Source: Gymnogyps californianus
Taxonomy: Eukaryota; Chordata; Aves; Accipitriformes; Cathartidae
Assembly (NCBI RefSeq): GCF_018139145.2
Contig: NC_059471.1
Coordinates: 101,992,914-102,056,913, forward strand
DNA length: 64,000 nucleotides
Direction of reading: 5' to 3'
This document shows, piece after piece, positions 11,801 to 26,100 of this stretch. The position numbers and the translations under genes are program-made. The stretch's first letter is position 1; the number at the start of each line of letters is the position of its first letter. The notes below the pieces were generated by a model, which did not search any database, had not been told where the DNA came from, and saw only the letters and a list, made by a program, of their open reading frames with translations.

Positions 11801-13990
11801 GCTGGATCCGCTTATAGTTTCCTGTTTGGAACTGGAAAGCAAATATTCCCCTTGGTCTGCTCCCAGCATAACCACTACCAGCTCCAAAAGTCCTAGTTAA
11901 CTTCTGCTCTGTCCAAGCAGGATGTTCTTCCAAACATGCAGCTGCTGATCCAGGGGGCACAGCCATATCCTGCTGAAGAGAAAAAAACCAAATGCCAGAG
12001 TTTCAGCTACATCGATACAGGCAGTCATGGTTGCAATGCCATTGCAAGCCCTCCAGGTTTGAGCACCTCCATAGCAGACTCATAGTACCTGGGGAGGCCC
12101 CAGCACCTTGAAGAGCCATGGCTGGCTGCACACTGGAATTCCAGCAGCATCCCAGCTCTATGTCCTGGTTACATGGAGCTCCATGAGGGGTTTCCCAGCA
12201 CTCTTGAGCCCCTTCCCCATCCTTCTCCCTGGAAGACTTTCATGACTGCATTGTCCTGCCCCAGATGTAGGAAAAGAGAAAGGGTGGAGGGCAACAGTAG
12301 TGGTGAAGAACGGAGCAGATATTAATATCCTTGACGATGTCTGCATTTCATTTTCCCTTTTAATTTAGAGCCTGGCACTTCAGCTGCAGTTGCCGTTTCC
12401 CTGATTGCACCTGGTTTGGGAGTTAAAAAAGAATATACTTTTTGTTGCTATTGGCCTCTAGGTCAGACTAGCTTGCTCTAACGTTTCTACTTGTTATGTA
12501 CGTACATGTGAGTTTAATAAAGTTTGTTGTCTGTTTAAGCTCTGTTGTTGTCTACTCAATTGTAGGGAAGTGGGAAGCTGTCACTATGCCAGAAGTTTTC
12601 TTATTGAAGTCTAACAAAACAGTGAGCAATCTAGACAAACCAATAACATGGCACCCTGTGTCCCCAAACCAGCATGCACTAAGAGCTTCATTAAAATTGA
12701 TCTTGAATTCAGCAAGTAAATCAACACTCACCCAAGACAATACATTAAATTAATCAGGCACAAAATACCCCATACAGATCAGCAGGCCAAAAGTTTTTAA
12801 AAAATAAGCACAACAGAAACTTTCGGTTCTTTGTCGATATCAAAGTACCATGATGTTTCACCACAAAGCAGCACATATAATTAGCAATCAATTACTCATT
12901 AAAATTGCCCCATGAAGCAAGCATGTGAGCACATACAATGTCTCTAATTCCCTTTGGCTCACTGGGCTCTGGCCTTATTTCATTATAAAAGAACTTCTGG
13001 GGTGTGCGAAAAGGCAAAAGAGCTCATTCAGGCCTCGGGCCCGCTTCCTCGGCTGGCAGACTGTGGTGGGTACAGCAGACCATGACCGGGAGAGTTGGCT
13101 TCCTCACGCTCCTGGAGGATGAGCCCTCTCACTGTTGGAAAAACCGCCTTTTCTGCACAAACCCCAGACTTTCTGGGTGCAGCTCCAGATGCCACGTCAG
13201 AAAGAGAGAGGATGGCAAGATCCTCCCTAAACTGTCCCAAGCTACCAGTGCCTGTGTCACTGGAATACAGCCCAACTTCTCGTCATCTGTAGATGCCTGA
13301 TCTCCCCAGACCTTAGTGCCATCCGCACCACCATGCAGGAGCACGGTCATGCTGCTCAGGAAATCCTCCCCGACAAGGAAGCAGTACCTGTTGTGATTAA
13401 TGTATCTGCAAGGTTTGCAAACCTTTGAAGGGCAAACGATGGCACAGCTGTGACTTGAGAGCCCCATCCTCTGGCATTATTTCCAGTACGCCCCTGCTCC
13501 TGCCCACGTTGGGCCATGACCTTCAATCAGCATCTGTCATGGTCAGCCTAACACTTGATTTTCCAGCACCAGATGGGGCATCCATATTTCTAATGTAAGA
13601 TTTCCAGGACAGCCACACATTACGTACCCCACTGCTGTGGTGCCAGGGGCTTTTATCAGCAAAGGGCTCCTCTAGGTGTGGAGATGCCAGACAAAGACAG
13701 CAGCTTCCCAGAATCCCTGCAGACAGGAATTAACTGAGGGAAACACGGGGGCTGTAAAATAGGCACAGATGAAATAGTCTGATCACTAAAAAAATTTCAA
13801 AAATTTAAAAAAGAGGAAAAAAAAGAAGATTTGCTGGGACCCCTGAAATGTGAACCCCTATCCCCATGATGCTCGTGGCAGGAACTCTGTGGGAAAAGAC
13901 TACTCTCACTGTGCAGTGTGCTGCCCACAGTTATGGTTTGCCATGAAGCCTCATTGATGTAGAGATTTAGAAATTTCCTTGCAAAGTCCA
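8821..13990. other. Unique DNA, one weak exon candidate, AT-rich core
   Basis: Mostly closed in all frames. The longest open stretch (minus 9282-9728, 148 codons) shows no domain. 10441-10670 is strongly AT-rich with many ta/at steps. 11208-11369 is bounded by good splice-site consensus and listed separately. Confidence 0.55.
11208..11369 (+). other. Weak candidate internal exon (162 nt), function unknown
   Basis: A pyrimidine-rich acceptor (ggtcctcttctgcag) ends at 11207 and a strong donor (gtaagt) starts at 11370. The 162 nt between are open in one plus frame (codons starting at 11209), giving about 54 residues with acceptor and donor in matching phase. I recognise no domain or family. A second frame is also open for the first half, which weakens the coding case. 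Such pairs arise by chance in 64 kb, so this is a lead rather than a gene call. Confidence 0.15.
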
Positions 13991-16900
13991 CATGGTCCTA
14001 GAGAGTGAAATGAGGAGTATCCAGGAGATAATGTTTCAGAAAGGGCGAGTTTTAGCTCCAGGGGGAGATTTGGATGGTCGAGCAGAGTTCTTGGTAAAGT
14101 GGACTGTAAGGTTCCATTTCTGAGAAATTAAAACAAACAAGGCATCACTAACTGGGAATTAAGACCATAGGCATCCTTCTTAGCAAAACCTGCTGTCTTA
14201 AGAAGTGTTGCTGGTCCTTAGTGTGACACACCAGATGGGCAATGGCAGCAGGGCTCCCCTCCTTCTGAGGGCTGAGCTTGTGGGCTTGGAGTCAGTGCAG
14301 GCACCTCTGCAGAGTGCTGGGCTGGGCAGGTGAGCCCCAAGGTGCCAGAAAGCCTGCTCAGAACCAGCGCTGGTAATATGGGTTGAAACACAGCTGCCCA
14401 GGGAGCATTCAGGAAAGGGAGCTCAGCCAGCTGACTCATGGTCTTTTTTTATGCCACTGGCTTTCAGATAGACACCAAAAGAAAAAAAAAAATAAATCTT
14501 GGCACCTCATTTGCTAGAAGAACAGCCTAGAAGTATTTATTATTAAAAGGAGTGATTGAGCAGTGACATTCAGTGTTTCCATTTTTCAATCATTTCTGGT
14601 TTTTTCTTCCTTTTTTCCTTGTGGTCTTTGTAAAAACACCAGAATAATAGCAATTTATTAAGAACTGGCCTTCACTCAAAATAGTTTCCCTTAATGTGAA
14701 TGCTCTTACTGACATTGTAAAATTTATTTACAGTTTCTCTTTTTTCTTCTGTTCATTGTTTGGATGTACCATAGGACACCAATAAAAAAAAGTTATTTAT
14801 GCTAAACAGATGTACTGTGAAAAGCCAGATGCAACATGGATGATAACCAGCAGCTGGGCAAGCCCTAGCAGATAAGCTGCCTTTGACTATGGGTTTCCTT
14901 CATGCCTGCAGTCATTGCACCAGATTTCTCTGTTGCTCGACTTGCAAATACACAGAGATGTTTACGATGGAGATCTAAGTCCCCTTTACTTCCAAAGGCT
15001 GAAAAATAAAGTGTGAGCATCACCTCCAAAGTGCTTTCTCAGCCTCCCCATGCCTCCTGTTGCCTTTCCCACTTGAAAAAAAAAAAACAAACAAGGAGAG
15101 TTTAAAACAAAACAACATGAAAAATCCTAATATAGTGTGCAGAAAGTTGAAGTGCTGCCTGGATTTACCTCAGACACATTCATCTCCAGAGAAGGTCCCT
15201 CCAGGCCAAGTGGACATTGTCCTGACACTGCCTAATGCTTGTAGGTAAAGCGTACACATCATCGCCTAGTCCTATTCAGAAATGGTAAGGCAAACACAAG
15301 CACAGCGTGCTCATGGCAAGGTGCACTCAAACTGCATCCTATGGTGCCTCAGATGGACGCAGGCCCATACTACAGTGTTTAAGATCAAGAAAAGGACAAA
15401 CACATGAAACCACCAGGGCTGCCAAATGCCTGCTGCCTGTGCAGTCAGTGAAGAAGGATGCAATGAGGCACATTACAGGTGTGCTGTGCCGGGCTCATGA
15501 TTTCTTCTCCCCTTTGACCACCTAGGGAGCCAGGGCCTGGAGAGTAGGTGGTCTGAATCACGCATCACTCTCTCAGCCAAAGACATCAAAGTAGGCAAGC
15601 AGGATACAGCTGGATACTCCTGCTTTCTCCTGAATATGAGCCGTGCCTGTGGCTCTCCTGCACAATTCATTCCATTGATGTTGTTCAGTTCTCATCCTAT
15701 AAAGCATTCATTTAACTCAGAGGGGAAGAAAAAGTCAATTAAAAGAAAAAAAAAGTGCAATAATGAATTTTTAACATATTGTCCCAAACAGAAAGCTGGA
15801 CCAGGTGCAGACCCATGATTAGGATCAAGTGATGGGAAGACGTCCAAAGCATTCAGCTGAGCTGATTGCAGAGGCCTGGCTTTGAAGGCTGTATACAATG
15901 AAGCAACTCATTAATAGCTGGACTTTCACCTTCCTGGCAACAGATGAGTCATGTATTTGAGAAGGTCAGTGCCTTGGATTTTAAGAATGGAAGAGAAGAT
16001 CGGGATCATTTACCCTGCAGTACACAGGACGTACAATGTTCTTTCAGCATTAAGAATGCATGAAGCTAATACCTCCATCTACCTAGTGCCTTAGTTGCTT
16101 CTGCATGATTGGGCCAGGAGGGAACCACTGACCCAATTTACAGCTAAAAGCGAGTCAACATCAGTAACAACAGCAATTTGCTAAGACCTGGGTATTTGTT
16201 ACTTTTCTTATGTTTCTCACCTCCTTCATCTGCAGCCAAGCTCTCCAGTTCATAAATGATATTCCATTAAAGCAATCTGATCCCTTGTTTAGAGGATAGT
16301 CCATGTCTCCGCGTTACAACTAAAGCCCCAGATCAGCAAAATGACTAACCTTTTGAGAAATGCTCTCAAAAGCACAAGTAGTCTCACTTTTTTCCAGTGC
16401 GTCACTTGGTGTCACACTCAGAGCATCAACAAAGAAAGAGTTCTTTACAGTATGGGGTAGTTTGAGCCTGTTAGGGGAGCAGCCACAAGGACATTTTGGC
16501 TCCTATCTTCAAAGCAGAGGGAAGTAACGGTTTCATTGCCTGATAAGCCAGGGCAAGAGAACCACTCGGCTGCAAAGCTGGGCTTTCTGAAGAGCTTCAC
16601 ACTGTGTCAGATGGGGAAAGCAATGAGTGCACATGGTATCAGGCTTTTGAGGGAGATATTTGTAAAAACAAGAATTCTGGCTTGTGCTGATATGCCTGAC
16701 ACATGAGATGCACAAGAGAGGTTTGTTGGGAATACCAGTAGTGTGAAAAGAGTCCGAAACGGAGAGCTATGGAACGTTTCTATATCCTACCTGCCAGCAA
16801 GTACCAGCCTGCCCTCAGAACAGAACTGGTTTTGAATACATGTTAGCACACTGCTTGGACAGAAATGGTTGATAAATCTTATTGAGGCCAATTAAGGGGA

Positions 16901-19900
16901 AAAAAAAAAGATAAGACCAAACAGTTCTAGGTCTTTCCTCCCCCCAGGAAAGCAAGAAGCATCCAGAGAAGCTTCCAAATCATACATTTAATTTTCACAT
17001 ACCTCTTCCACCCACTTGGCGTAGGTGCACCAGAATTATTTTGCTAGTTTCTAATATTTCACTTGCAATAAAGATCCCTGTAAAGGAAAGAAAGTGTCCA
17101 GGTGACAGAGTTCCAGATATTCACAGCTTCATATCTTCTCCTTCAAAAAACTTTAGAGAGAGAAAATGCAGAGCAGCCTCCCAAGTTGTATCTTCTTTCC
17201 TGAGGTAGTTCTTTGGCCCTTTTTCTCAATACTAGGTTTAGAAGACATCTCTGCCCCCTTGGGAGAGAAATTAAAACCATAGGCTTTCCCAGAATAACCA
17301 CATTTATACAAGCTTCCCTTCCCTACAGGAGAAGGAGAAGGACTCAAAACCTCGAAGATTGTTTTAGAACTTTTATGGCGCTTAGCCAGAAATTTCAAAA
17401 AGACTTCATGTGGCCATAAATCAGCTGAACTGGTCAATGTGCAGAGGCAACTGACCAAAAGACTCACCCAATGCTAGATGATTCGCATTTCTGAGAAAGC
17501 CATGAAACAAAAGATTTTGCCTTAAAAAGCAATCGGTTCCTTAACGCTTCTTAGAGTCCTAACACACTGCATGAACTTTCATGATTACAAGGACCAACAT
17601 AACTGAATTAATGAAGAAGTATATCCAGACATTTCCTTCAGTGCTGGCAAAATGACAAGTACACACCAGGTGACCAAAACCTCAACATCCTACACACTTA
17701 GCCATAAAATTCTTACACAAATATTCTCACAAACACTTCTGTCCTGCTGAAAGACAATGACTAGCATCTTTTTGTCTAGTATATCTCCTACTCACATAGA
17801 TTTTTATGTCAGGAAACTGTATATTTGTCTCCTTTCAAGTTGAGTTCCTTTCCTCACGGCTACAGAGGCCGTTCTTCAGGAGGAGAAACTAATCATTCTG
17901 CCTGTCTCAACTTATATTTTAAATGCAATTGACTTTTGGAAGTGAGCAAAGCCCTTCTGAAAAATCAGTAGTCTTGAAGACATCTCAAGATGAATACATA
18001 ATGGGTTTTTTTTGGAATAGGGAAGGTGAGTATCTTATTCCATATGGTTTTAGGAATAAATATAGATACCAGCAGCAAGTACTAGGGACTTTCAAACACT
18101 CTGAAGATTCCTATATTCTGACTGGATTCTTCACTGCTTGTAGATATGCTGTGAATTGGGAAGAGGAGCCTCTCACACCATTTTCCAAATGTTTTTTGCT
18201 GCCCTTAGCTGATACAAAAGAGGCAAGGATAGTCCTTTGTGTTGTCCTTGCCTCTTCTGTCCTGTGTTAGAGTACCTAGTGCTTTATTTGAAACTTTTTG
18301 AGGAAGATATCCTTATGCTCCCATCTCCATTGAGCAGGGTGGCAGACTCAAGTTTCCAGACAATGTTCAGAAATAGATCACTTACTTACAATGCTAGTGG
18401 CCCAAAGACTACAACAGCTTTTACTGCAGTGTTAACTAGGAAGTAGAGGTGTTGGTAAATGTCCTGGGCAGATCTGCCTTAAGGAAGTGACTGCATTACC
18501 TAAGCAGTCAAAGACACCATCCTCAAAGCATCCACAACAGGATTTATCATGGCCACAGTGAGTGCTAAGATCTGGAGAGCTCACAGCTAAGTGGAAACCT
18601 GTAACATATAGATATACTCGCCTTGTCCCCACAGCTCAACGTCACATCTCAGTGGTGTAACTCACAAAGTCCCGTGACTGGAGATGTTAATGGAGTTTGC
18701 AAGGCACCCTCTGTTCTGTGGCTGCATTGCGGAGTAAATTGTGTGAACAGAGGATGCCCACTAAACAGGGCACAGTTCAGGCCCACACCATATGACAGAT
18801 GATGATAAGGTATGTGAATGTCACTCAGGGCTAATGGCTAGAGAATTACATCGTTTTGAGGCGCTCCTTCTTCTAGTAGATCCACACCTGGATCATCCTG
18901 GTTCATGGCAACTGAAATGTCTTCAAAGATGTTATTATTGGTGCTTCCTGGGCTCTGTCTATCCTACAAGACAACCAGCTGAAGACCCCAGCCTATGAAA
19001 GCTGCATCCTCCATTGGGTCATCAAAGCCCATGTGAGGCAACATTCCAAACGCAGCACTTTTTATTTTTGGCTTTTGGGTCATATCATTACTTATCACCT
19101 TGGCTTATGGGCAGATAAACTGATTAATTCATAGACTGACTGATAGAAGACTGACAACCTAAGGGCTTCATGCAGTGGTGATGCAGGACTTTGTGAGACA
19201 GATAACTTGAATGCTTCTACTTGTTTTAAACATCCTTTTCAGCCTTCAGTTACTATGCTTAGGGAGACAGCAATGCAAATGTATAGGTAAAGCAGCAAGG
19301 ACTTTTACAAAGCCACGCAGCAAAAGCTGGAGCTTCACAGATCAGCTTCAGCGGAGCTATGTTGATTTATAGGAGATGGCCCACACGTATCTGATGCGAT
19401 CTACTGTTCAGGAAAGAGATCATATAAGGTGGTTGCTCAAGATAGCAGAGCACTGGGAGTCAGTGACCCAACAGGGCCCTTCCAGTCTAATATTCCAAAA
19501 TTCCTTGAAGCTTCACATAGGGCCTGGGGCAGAATGCTTAAACTTTGCAAAGAAGGTTCATGCTCAGGTGGTTGCTGTAATAGATAGACACTTTGGAGCA
19601 CTTTTATTTTTAAACATTGCCCTCCACCATGAAGCTAACCAGTTTGTAAGGATCAACAAGTCAGAGCAAGCATCTCCCTCTCCATGAACAATGCGGTTAG
19701 CTCTGCATTACAAGGTTTCACCAGTGCTTTTTAACTACTGGGTGCTTTTCTAAATTGAAGACCAGGCACACTGGTCAGCAAAATGAAAAGACAGAGCCTC
19801 AGGCAGTATTCAGTTCATAAGTACCTGCCAATTTGTTTTGCAATTGCACTGTTATTTAAAAATGACAGTGTTGAATTTAAAAAAGTTTCAGCTGGGTATG

Positions 19901-20089
19901 GAACTTTGCAGCTCCATGGCAGATCTGCCAGGGAGCTCTATCTGCCAGCCCATAAAACGTTTTGTGATTGAGTGTGCCAACCTAAATTAGCTGGATTTGA
20001 GGTCAAGCGGCATTCACAGCTGAATGCTCTGTAGACACCCTGAGAAGGAGCAGCAGCAATACCCCCTTTACCTGTAAAGCACATTGGAA
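13991..20089. other. Unique DNA, no gene seen
   Basis: No repeat family or RNA gene recognised. Short A-tracts lie at 14480-14491, 15076-15087 and near 16900. The open stretch at 17923-18270 (+, 115 codons) has no domain, no Kozak-like start context and no splice support. Confidence 0.55.
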
Positions 20090-20109
20090 ATAAACAAACA
20101 AACAAACAA
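20090..20109 (+). repeat. Simple repeat (AAAC)n
   Basis: About five tandem aaac units. Confidence 0.85.
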
Positions 20110-23100
20110 GGAAAAATCCACTCACTGTTCTCATGCTTTTTTTTATGAGGTTGAGCAATATTTATTTGAAAGCTGTAAAACCACAAGTACTTGGCATCTG
20201 CCCTCTCTGATCGCAGCATAGTTTAATGTAGGGCAGGGGCATCATTTAGCTGCTTTTAGCAAAGTTAAAATTGGCCCTTTGAATCATTACATTTTTCTCT
20301 AAAGCCTGCCTGTACATGGATGTGCTGAGCCACCATTTTATACATAAATATATAAATATTATATATACACACACCTCCTCATGTTTTCTTCCTTGGCTCA
20401 TCAATATTGAGGAGAGTCAATTGAAGCCAATAGACCAACCATTGGCAAAAATGACTGAAAGATTGTCAGCATATGACATGACCACAGGTGCAGCCCTTAG
20501 CTTCCTTCTGCCTTAGCTTGCAAAAACATCCACTTGCCATCCAGCTCACACACAGGTACTGAAGCCTGATTAACATCTTTTAAATAGATTGAGATCATCA
20601 TATAAACAGAGCTTGTAAAATGCAGAGAATTATCATTATTTTACCAGGCCAAATCCTGACATCATTGCCGTTTTCCACTGAGAGAAGAAGATTATCTTGG
20701 CTTCAACAGCAGTTTTGCCTCACTAAAAGCTGAACAAAAACAGACTGAGAGAGGACTTCAGGATCTGTCCAGAGATGATTTATTCTTAGGACAGACAACT
20801 CATACAATGAATTTCACCACAAAATAGCTTGGCTTCAGATTGATCTATCATCTGCCACTTCAGTAGGCCACCTATAGCAGGTTGGCCAGTCCGCACAGCT
20901 ATAAAAGGTTAGGTGGCCTGTTCCTTTGCGCAAAGGAAGGACTGTGTTAATGCACTGGACCAAGGGACAGATAAGCACTTGACTTGCAGCTGCTTGGTGC
21001 TTCTCCTCTTAAAAATTGTCCTGGGCCTTGGATGATCTCAGGGGTCAAGAGCTTTTCCCACCTGGGTCTTCACGGACTCTTCCCAGCTTCCAGCAGGGCA
21101 AAGGGCATGACCAAAGTGCATTTGTATTTCAGCTAGCACCAGGTCCAGAACAGCTCTATTCTCAAGCAAATCATTTCATCTAAGAAATGACCTTCATCAA
21201 TGAACACTATTGCATCTAAGTAGGTTGGTTTGTCAGCAGTGCTAGGGTTTTAAAGGAAATGTTTCCATTTCAAGAGAAATGTTCCATACCCTGATGGTTG
21301 TGGTACTGCATTTGGCATGTGGAGTCCCAAATTCAAGTCACCCAGATTGAAACACAGTAATGATTTGGAATGAAAAACGTCAAGTCTGCTTTGGGCAAGG
21401 CAGGAACTTGAAACTAAATTTCCTATGTGCCAAGCCAGTAACTCAACCATCAGGCTTTGGATCACACAGCTCTTGTCTGTGGGCCATCCAATCCTGAAAG
21501 CAACTGTGGGAGGAATCTTCCAGTCCAGTTGTAATCACTGCAACAGGAAGCAAACTGAGTTTGATTTCATGATACCTGACTCTACAACCTTGGTTCTTTA
21601 AGAGCTGTCCCAATGCAAGCTTCATCAGTTGAAGGCCTGGGTCATTTAAGTGCTTTCTCCTCTCCCATCCTGACAGACGTGGGGAGTATTAGGGAGTACT
21701 CTTGTCTTACAACACGTTCACTGCATGACTTCCATTAGATTAACTTGGACTACCCAGGTGGAACCAAGGGGTTTTTGGTTTTATTGTTAAAGCTGGGTGC
21801 CCAACTCATTGAATTTCAGTAATATAAGAACTATTCAATATATTGGAAATTTATGATTTTTCAAATATTCAATAAACACTAGAATAATTCCAGTAGTATT
21901 AGAACACCTGGTATTGGAAAAGTACAGCCATTAGAACTGGCAAAAATGACTTCTTATAGAGATAGATCTATGGTTTCCATGTTTGTGTTTTCTAGCAGAA
22001 AGTAGATCCTGCACAGCATGAACAGAAAAACATCACCATGTCTGGGTGACTCATGTTTAAAAATGCTTCCATCCTAAGTCCCTTCGTCCTTCTGGCTGAA
22101 GAATTAGTCAGAGTGATGCACAAATTTATCACCTCCACCTGCATTGCAACAGTCCAGTGCATCTAATCTTGGAACAGGAGAGATCAGGAAAGTCACCCAG
22201 CTGATCTCTTGCATGAGATTTCCAGGTACCAATAATTCTAGAGAGGCCAACACTTCCACTGCATACACATCTTCAGAAAAGAATTCAAGCCACTTTTCAC
22301 ATACTTCTTTTTCACTGTTTATCACTGCATGCATTTGTTTACACACATGCTCCTTTAAGGGCTGAACTTTAAAAGCATGAGATATCCACATTCACGCATA
22401 GTTAGTGGCAACTGAGCATATTTAACACCACTGAAATTCTCAATATGCGTCTCATTAACAAAGGCCTAAAATAAGTACAAGAAATTTAAGCAAAAGAATA
22501 AAAAGCTTAGCTTATTGCAAGCAATATCCATTTTTCATAGTAAACCCTGCTGATAAGAGCAAACATTTATCTCCTGTGAGAGATTTTGCATAGCAGGATA
22601 AGCAGAAATATCCCTTTCCCATCTAAGAATGAATAGCATTAGGTGAGGTATTATAGTGCTTGTCATCCTCTGTGCTATGTTAGAGTGGGAAAGATGGACA
22701 AATACGTTGTGCATAAGGGAGTGTCGCTACTCAGTTAGTTCCTGCTTATCTGCCAGACCAGCTAAACAACCACCTAATACACAAATGAAACGAGACTATA
22801 AATGATTCACAAGCTAGCTGGCTAGTGAAAACTTAGTGCTGCTTCACCCAACCCCTTCTAGTGGGAGCAGCTGAAGCATCCCAACAGCCCCTCCACAGGA
22901 GTGTTGGGGGCAGTTTGACTCAGCCCACTTGGATATGAGCCCTGTACAACAGGTAGGACATGGGGAAGTGGACAGTGCTGTAAGAAGTGCATTAATGGAT
23001 CATTTCTTCTGTTGATTTTGCAAGGTGGCTCCCCGGAGACTCCCAATCCCACCTGCAGTCCTATGAAAGCTCTGCAGCAGGGTAGTCAACCAATACTGCT

Positions 23101-26100
23101 TTTGAGGTGAAAATCAAGTCCTTGGAGCTTCAAACTTATCTGGGATGTGGGAGAGGGAGTTACCCTTTTGCTGAGACAACCTGACCCTCTTCTATTTAAA
23201 CCCTTCGTCTCCTTGAGTCCCTGGGCAACAGCTTGGGAAATGGGGGTGGGCATCATGGCCAGCTGGACATGCCGTGATCTCCATGGGATCACCCCAGCCC
23301 AGAGTTACCTCCAGGCTTTTGAAAACATCTGTCCTTCTTGTAAGGTTGTGAACAGGCTTTCTTGTTGCTGAAAGGTTCATAAATTGCCTAGGCTTTTCTT
23401 ACACAAAACAGGGTTATTCTAGCCATTCCCAATGGCCCCTCCAATCCTGTAATACTAGCCATACTCACAAAGACAGCAGAAGAAGGCCCCAGAACCGCCT
23501 GATAGTCTCAAATGGCTCTAAGGCTGGGTTGGCCAATATGGTTCTATGTCCACATTAACAGATAGTACAGTGGTCTTGTTTTTCCTCTGATAGCTGATGG
23601 TCTTGATTTCAAAGGTCAGTTTCCTCCCCACCCTCTCTGCCACATGTAGGCCCACATACCATGTTGCCACCATGAGAAGATATCCACTGACATGTCTGAA
23701 ATATCAGCAGGCAGCACAGATGAACAATCAAACAAAATATTTCCTCTCCCACGCAAGACAACTACCGTCAGAGGCAACTTCCCTGCCACCCACCTACTTC
23801 AGGTTCTCCTACCTGTCCCTGTCATGCTGCATGTCGCTCTTGTTACCCCCGTTCCTGCTTCTCTCTGTCCTTTGCAGAGAACACCTAACAAATCCCTGTT
23901 GGGGCTGGAGAGTTGCACAGGGCTGACTGGCAACTGGCAGAGTCAGACTAGAAAGAATCAGCTGTGATGGAAAGAAACAATAAGTCCATTAGCAAAGGCT
24001 GGAATACCCTAAAAGTCACAATAAGATTTAAGGCTACCCTAAAGCTTGCAACATACCTGGTCTGTTTTTACAATGGGCAGCTCTGAATGTCAAAAGTAAA
24101 ATTGCACTAGAAATTGAAAGGGTAGCCAGTAGCCAAGTAAGAATACACAGACACTTAACACTTCTTCATTAACAGCAAGGGCAGCAAAACTACAAAACAG
24201 TTATTGCTAGTTCAGTGAGTTACAGCACGGAGAAAGCTGTTGCTTTTCTATCAGAAAACGGCTGTTGAACAAAGGAGGAAGACGGAGTGATGTATGGATT
24301 TTCCTGAGTCAGCTGTAAGGCACTAAGATGGAGTGGCACTGCACAGGGTCCAGGCTGTGCTAGGACATCCATCGTGCTCCCTCAGAGAGCACCACCTCTC
24401 CTGGGCAAGGAGCAGCAAACACAGCAGCGCTGCACTGCAGGGGAGGTGAGGAAGGCAGCCAGTGGTCTGAGTGGGAAGGAAACCAAGGGAAGTCAGCTGC
24501 CTGGGACGCAGGAGAAACAGAAGAGGCTGAGGATGTCAACACAGATGAGGTGCTGGTGAAGAGGAGAGGTGGTGGGAGGAGGGATGGCTCAGTCCAGCAG
24601 CAGATCTCCACAACTGGCCAAGAAACGAATCCCAGCCATATGAGCACCGTGTGGGGACAAGGACCAGGAACCAGGGAAAAGCGTGGCCCCAAAAATACCT
24701 ACAGGGACATGCACAGGAATACTTACCACAATGTGAACTGGGTGTGCATTTCCAGCCAGTCAGCTGCTCTCTGATTAGGGCTTGCACACACATGCTGAGC
24801 CTTTCCCACAGCCAGCACAGATTAGCTGGCCCCATCTCCACTGAGAGGCAGGGAAACCACCCCTGCTTATCACAGGGTAAGAAAGTGCACATGGGCAGTG
24901 CTTGAGAAATTGGTCCACATGTTAAGTAATTAATTTGTCTGTGTTTCTGTATCTTGGGCTGAGTTACCTGTAAAAGCTTTTGTCAAAGCGGTATAGCATC
25001 CTGGAGAAAAGAGACTGACTCTGGACTCTGGATGCTTCAGCTACAGTCAGACAGGTTTAAAAACATTTAAAAAAAAAAAAACAAAAACCAACAGAACAGA
25101 AAAAATTCTTGCAGTTTTCAGCAGCTTTTAGAGTCCTGGAAAAATAGCAGGTAATCTGAGGAAGGAGACGAAAGGTTATAAACCATTGAAAGTACAAAGC
25201 CAGGCAAATAGTAGATGAATACCAAGCCAGAGTGGGATTCATGTCAAGAAAGTAAGCTACAATTTCATTATTTGATTTTACAATAATTTGAGTTGATTTT
25301 AGTAGGCAGATGACCTCTCTAATATTTGTCATATCCTTGCAATGTCCCAATTAGCTGCTGCTGCCAATGTCTAGCCACAGTGGCTAAATGTATAAATCAG
25401 CTCTTGACTTAATCACCAATTATTTGAAAATCTTTTGTATAAGAACTGTATGTGCAGAGACCGGGTAACTAAATTAAAAAAGGTCTAGAATACTTCTAAC
25501 CATTTTGTTGTGCTTCCAGGTTAAAAATATCTTTTTAAAAAAAGGAGAAAGAAAGAACGAAAAGGAGGGGGAATTAAAAACTAACATTAGTCCAAACCCT
25601 TAGAGAGCAACATGTAACAGCTTGAGACAAGTAAAGCATGCAGCATTTGGCACTGAGCAGTGTGCTACAAAACAAGGAACATACACTTGAACGCATTTCC
25701 AGATCTCCTAGCAAGCAAAAATACCCACTGCCCAGAGAGGGTCAGCTGAAAGGATCCCAGGCTGGAAGGCACATTTCCTAGAGAAAGCTATTAGCCAACA
25801 CCAGCTCTTTGAAAATGCAAGAGGTAACCCTGGGAGCAGACCCCACTTTCAACAGTACAGCAGGAATGATACCTAAATGCTCACAGACCATGTCAGACGC
25901 AAAACAGCAGAAAGCAAGTCCCCTTTCAGAAGTTACATGTGGCTATTCCCCTGTGATCAATGTTTTCAGGTCCTGGAGTAAACAGAATAATACCCTTTCA
26001 CTTACTTATAGTTTTAATATTCCCTGCTGTTGTTTTTGACCCCTGCTAGCTGAGATTCAACTCTGCTGCTCATAAGCACTGTGAATCTGTTCACAGCTCT

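Noticed and set aside
17923..18270. 115-codon plus frame
   Set aside because: No family resemblance, poor start context, no splice consensus that fits the frame.
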